Assembly (NCBI GenBank): GCA_025667525.1
Contig: CM046877.1
Location: forward strand, 29,089,255-29,153,254
Direction of reading: 5' to 3'
From: Glebionis coronaria
Lineage: Eukaryota > Streptophyta > Magnoliopsida > Asterales > Asteraceae
DNA: 64,000 bases
Shown: positions 60,069 to 64,000 of the stretch, piece after piece
Position numbering within the stretch: position 1 is the stretch's first letter
Layout: the number at the start of each line of letters is the position of its first letter
Position numbers and translations under genes: made by a program
Notes under the pieces: model-generated
What the model was told of the DNA's origin: nothing
Database searches by the model: none
The model's input: only the letters and a program-made list of their open reading frames with translations

Positions 60069-61507
60069 CTTCTATCGAAGTTAAGTGGTCTTTTCCTTGT
60101 ATTTGTCCTCATTTTAACCGGAAAATTTGATTTTTCGACATTTTTCAAAATTTTTAATCTATTTTGGCCTAGTTGTAGTCTCCTTTATTTTTGTTATTTT
60201 CTAGCATTTTAATAAAATGGTTGTAGCAAGTTTAGATATCTTAGATATATTAGGCCCGTTGTGAATATTTTGACTCAACCCGAGTTTACTTATCCAAGTT
60301 CACTCTAGCTAGTATCCTTAACCATGTAGACCTTAGTTGGTTTATTAGGCTAAGCATCCACGAGTCTCATTCCTTGAGATTTTAAATTGTGGAGAACGAG
60401 AAATGATAGAGTTGGGTACAAGTTTGGTATTCTTTCATTAACTTATGTGAGTTAATTATGATCTTTTTCTCCCATCACTTGCTAATAAATTATCTGCAAT
60501 AAGTAAGGTCTTACGATTTGAAAAGTTACTTAGCTTCTAGCCCAAGATCGTTTAAAAGTTGCTCGGTAATGATAAGAGTTCATAGACAAGGCATAACTTA
60601 TGAAGCGGGGCGCGAAGATTGGCGAGTCCGAAAAGGCCCTAACAAGGCATGAGGATTCAATTTTATTGCTGAAGATCCAAAGTGATGTGAAAAGCATTAT
60701 TCCCAAAATCAATATGAAGGATCAAGACTCACGACGAAAAGCAATCAACTCCCATAAAGATCATGGAGAAGTCTATCCGAAAAGACCCTAAAAAGGTATG
60801 AGGATAAATAGATCCAAGTCCGAAAAGGAGGCGGATCGTTGTATCTCAAAATCCCAATTAGAGATTGAAGAATAATCATGAAGTCGTGGTCAACAAAGTT
60901 GGAGTACCCCTCAAAAGTCTCCAAGTGAAGAAACTCTATTACGATGAGAAGACCATTATCTCAAGAACGTCTCTCAAGATATGAAGTATGAAGTACATGC
61001 CAAATATCGGCCCGAGAAAGGTCTCAAATCGCGAACCAAGTTATGCCAAGATATGAACTTTTTGATATCCCGAGAAGCAGTTTTAAGAGATTTTGTCCTT
61101 TAGCTAACTATTGATCAAATCGTCCTACTTTGCTTTCACCCTAAATAAACTATCGAAATAAGTCCAAAAATGCATCTTCATGATCATTCTAAGACAAAAA
61201 TAAAATATAAGAGATACACGTAGGAATAAGGGAGTTTAAGTGATTAATTGAACCACATGAGTAAATGTTTGTTATGCTAACTTGTACTAACAATGATCTT
61301 GTTTTTAAGCTTGGCATGGGGAACGTGAAACTTGAGGGTGATAAACATTCACGACACCAAAGCCCTAATGTAAGTCTTAGATTTCTTTACAAGTTTCTTC
61401 CTTGTTTCATTTTGTTATTTCCTATCTTTTAAATTTTCCTAGTTGTTTAATAAAGGCCAAGACGGATTGATTATGATGAAAAGTGTAAACGTGCTTTGTA
61501 ACTAATG

Positions 61508-61547
61508 CATTGCATGAGGACATTGCAATGGTTAAGTGTAGGGGATT
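61508..61547 (+). promoter_or_regulatory. terminal hairpin plus polypurine tract (E2)
   Basis: Stem CATTGC-ATG / CAT-(bulged T)-GCAATG with loop AGGA (61508-61530), four bases, then AGTGTAGGGGATT (61535-61547) against the LTR start TGATAGG. E1 has GTG/CAC where E2 has ATG/CAT, so base pairing is kept. Confidence 0.72.
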
Positions 61548-63097
61548 TGATAGGTGTGAAAACACCCATCCTTTTTACCACTTAATTACAATAATAACCG
61601 GGCCAAAACGTATATTTTATGTCATTTATGTCGGAATTATGCGTGGTTTGTGTTCTTTTTGTGATTTAGGACGAAAAGGTGAAAAGTGGAGAAAACACGG
61701 GATTTCACGGGCTTTTATCAAAGAAAACGACAAAAGACGAAGTCAAGAGATCAAGAGTGCAAAAAGAACGGAAGTCTAAAGCCTATTCTGAAGATTTATC
61801 GAAGAACAAGTCTAAAGACGGAAGTTTACTTAAAGCCGAAGAACTCGAGTCTAATAAATAAACAAATTATAAGACGAGTTTTATTTAATCCCGAGACAAA
61901 GTCGAAAGAGTCGAAGAACTTAAAAGACGAAAAGACGTGAAGAAAGAAAGAAAGAAAAGATGCAACACATGCACCCCCTCCTTTCCTATAAATACCCTTC
62001 ATGTCACCACATGAAGGGAGTTAGTCATTTTTTAGTTTTAGTTAGGAGTAGGAGTAGTTTAGTTTAGAGAGAGAAAGTGACAGTTTCTCTCTCTAGAACT
62101 TTAATCTTTCATCTTTTAATCTTTCTTGTTTTCAATTAAACTTTTACTTTTTAAGCTTAATCTTGTCTTAATCTTCATGTTATTAATCTTTCTTGTTAAT
62201 CTTCATATTGTTTTCTTTCATCTTTTTCATCAAGTTCTTATTTAAAGTTTTGATCTTTAAAAGTTCATCTTTTTATATTTTGATTCTAAAAGTTTGTTGA
62301 TTTTAAGTTTTGTTAAGTTATATTTGTGCTTATTCGATTTATTTCACTTTAGATTCGTCCTAGTTCTGGGTTTTAGCTTATTCTTATAGCTTATTTCCCT
62401 TTGCCTAAAGTTTCGGATCAAGAGTCAAATCGGAAAGGGTTTTAAAACCCTTTTCCGATCGTATATTCCGACCGGTGACCACTGTTTTCCGACCACTGTT
62501 TTCCGACCATAGCTTTCCGACCGAACCACCCCTTCATTCCGATCGGATGATCGGAAAAGGGTCTTGGAAGATTCCGATTGGATCATTTGCTTATCATTCC
62601 GATTTGGCCCTTTTAGATATTCCGATTGGTGGACTTGTGGGGTATTCCGATCACTACCTATTCCCGTATTCCGATCACTCCCAATCGGAATACATTCCGA
62701 TTGGAACCTTTTTTGGGTGTATTCCGATTTGGGTGGTTTTGGTTTGTTTTAATATTTTGTCCCAGTTAAAGGGTTAATGTTTCTTATTTTTTTTAAGTTC
62801 ATTATAATTTCGCTTTGTATCGTTATTTAATTGTCAATTTACGTTTCACTAAGTTTCAAGTTCACGTTATTTAAATTCTCGTCTTTTACTTTTGCTGTTT
62901 TAAATATGCACCGTTTACATTTTAATTTGTTTTAATTTTAATTACTTGTCCTTTATTTTTAAGTCTTGCACATCTATTTTACCAAAACCAAAAATTATTT
63001 GTTTCACCAAGAACAACTAATCTCACACAATTAACCAAAGATCAATTCGAAGAGACACCGAGAAAACGAACTTTCAACGAGCAAAATCCTTACATTA
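61548..63097 (+). repeat. 3' LTR of E2
   Basis: Collinear with the 5' LTR without indels. It ends ACATTA before the target duplication CACTT. TATA box at 61987-61996. Confidence 0.93.
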
Positions 63098-63102
63098 CAC
63101 TT
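63098..63102. repeat. target site duplication of E2, right
   Basis: CACTT, matching 56245-56249. Confidence 0.9.
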
Positions 63103-63583
63103 AGTCTCCTAGATATAAGTAGACGCGATGTCTTTGAACTTAGCCTCTGTTTACGTAGACGACAATACACACTCACATAAGACTCTCCCTGACATTGTCA
63201 AGTCCTCATAGTCGTGTTCGTTATGGTCATGAACACTAGCCTGGTTCTGCAAGAGCTCTTAGAAATTGCGCCCCCACAATTTCTTTCGAAGTGACCCCTA
63301 CTTCTCTCTCACATAGGTGATTTCATCTTGAATCATTAAAAGCATATGTTTTATGATTTCATCTTGAATCATCATGCTTTATGATTTCATCCTGATTTAT
63401 TTAAGCCATATGTTTAACCTCTCAATAAGTCACATTGTTCTAGGAATGGACTAGGAAGGTTACTGTATTAAGTAACTCCCCCACATTGACGTGACTTCCC
63501 CCACATTTCTATGTTTAGGTTGTCCTATTGAACCAAGATATTGGGATCTCCAGTCAACTGGGTTAGGTTTTCTTCATAGAAAC
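63103..63583 (-). other. copia 3' untranslated region, displaced by E2
   Basis: Continues the copia sequence interrupted at 56249. Short repeats of GATTTCATCTTGAATCAT near 63318-63375. No gene. Confidence 0.5.
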
Positions 63584-63960
63584 TCATTCTTTCAAGGGCT
63601 TTAGTCTCATTCCTTTAGACGACTCACTAACTAACTCTCTGCTTAAGCCATTCGTAAGCGGATCCGCGATGTTATCCTTTGACGTTACGTAGTCAATCGT
63701 GATAACTCTAGTTGAGAGTAGTTGTCGCAACAATCACAATCTATGATGGATATGTCTCGACTTACCGTTTTACATTCGTGATGTCAGCTCTGTCAATTTC
63801 TATTGACTATCACACTTTATAAACATGGTCGTTACCGGTATACGCCATCTTGGTATGTCCTTTACGAATTAACGTAGACTATCCTACATATTCTATGAAT
63901 TTATCTCAAATAATAAATTCATATTTCATCATAAATTTAGCTATAATTGTCTCTTTGAAA
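63584..63960 (-). pseudogene. decayed copia RNase H terminus
   Basis: Minus strand reads, in pieces, a TIIAKFMMKYEFI-like stretch, CDSQ, NGKSRH, a VITIDYVTSKDNIADPLTNGL block and SKGMRLKPLKE before TGA at 63584-63586. These are the conserved end of Ty1/copia RNase H (DYV.SKDN.ADPLTKGL). Several stops and frame changes interrupt it. The rest of pol lies beyond the window. Confidence 0.8.
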
Positions 63961-64000
63961 TACTTTCAAGATTTCTAGGACATAGCTTTCCACTTAGGAT

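Larger units (their letters stand above)
59670..61547 (+). other. E2 non-coding 3' module, homologous to E1
   Basis: About 1.88 kb with the block order of 13143-15308 in E1. It contains AGTATAGGGG-type tracts at about 59767-59776, 60001-60010, 60056-60068 and 61535-61547. The frame at 60600-60791 overlaps conserved non-coding blocks and is not supported. Confidence 0.8.
56250..63097 (+). mobile_element. young non-autonomous LTR retrotransposon (E2)
   Basis: 6848 bp with LTRs 56250-57799 and 61548-63097 (1550 bp each, TG...TA) and an exact target duplication CACTT (56245-56249 and 63098-63102). I noticed one difference between the LTRs (G at 56360, T at 61658), so insertion is recent. It encodes one 554-residue protein and no protease, RT or integrase. 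Primer site, leader style and 3' module match E1, which suggests mobilisation by Athila-type proteins. Comparable to terminal-repeat elements that keep only a gag-like gene. Confidence 0.93.
55788..64000 (-). mobile_element. decayed Ty1/copia element, interrupted by E2
   Basis: Minus-strand element seen from its 3' end: LTR 55788-56128, polypurine tract 56129-56139, 3' untranslated sequence to 56249, the E2 insertion, then 63098-64000 with more 3' sequence and the end of RNase H. It runs off the right edge of the window. Confidence 0.78.

Overview
The window is a repeat-dense stretch of plant nuclear DNA, AT-rich and intron-bearing, with Ty3/gypsy, Ty1/copia, Mutator, CACTA and hAT elements. 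It is a eudicot. Asteraceae is my best guess, because the 554-residue element protein at 58005-59669, with its many CxxC pairs and a CxxCGGPH knuckle, resembles predicted proteins I associate with that family. That attribution is an inference and was not searched. I see no rRNA, tRNA or CRISPR. The only host-type genes I can support are two copies of a small defensin-like gene.

Layout. 1-3345: right part of a Mutator-like element (MULE) with a transposase gene (one intron) facing a zf-GRF/membrane protein gene. 3346-19064: an Athila-type Ty3/gypsy element (E1) with LTRs of about 3.75 kb, tRNA-Asp-type primer site, damaged gag, intact 1387-residue pol and a 2.2 kb non-coding 3' module. Its 5' LTR lacks the first 384 bases exactly where the MULE ends. 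19065-25290: a decayed, 5'-truncated chromovirus on the minus strand. Then come a TA microsatellite, the defensin-like gene, a CACTA-type MITE, a hAT-type MITE, a probable solo LTR, and the left part of a CACTA element full of minisatellites and captured fragments.

The largest structural event is a direct tandem duplication. Bases 16491-32921 (16,431 bp) recur as 32922-49647 (16,726 bp). The junction at 32918-32921 joins the middle of the E1 3' LTR to a 41-bp minisatellite in the CACTA element through a shared TTTA. The copies are near-identical. About 282 of the 295 extra bases in copy 2 are expanded TA repeats. The defensin-like gene is duplicated with the unit.

49648-54537 is the rest of the CACTA element. 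It has a 41-bp minisatellite, inverted subterminal repeats, exon-like pieces including a captured fragment of a SYP13-type syntaxin gene, and a right terminus reading CACTACTACA on the minus strand. 54538-55787 is unassigned. 55788-64000 is a decayed Ty1/copia element on the minus strand. It is interrupted by a young LTR element E2 (56250-63097, target duplication CACTT, LTRs of 1550 bp with one difference noticed). E2 has no pol and encodes only the 554-residue protein.

How the parts relate. E1 and E2 have unrelated LTRs, but they share the primer-site variant, a similar leader, a gag-like knuckle CxxCGGxHxxxxC and a long non-coding 3' module. E2 therefore looks like a non-autonomous partner of an E1-type element. 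Inside the module both carry two copies of a compact unit, a CATTG...CAATG hairpin with an AGGR loop followed at fixed distance by a polypurine tract. The terminal copy shows a compensatory base pair change between the elements. I consider this unit the best candidate for an undescribed functional signal in the window.
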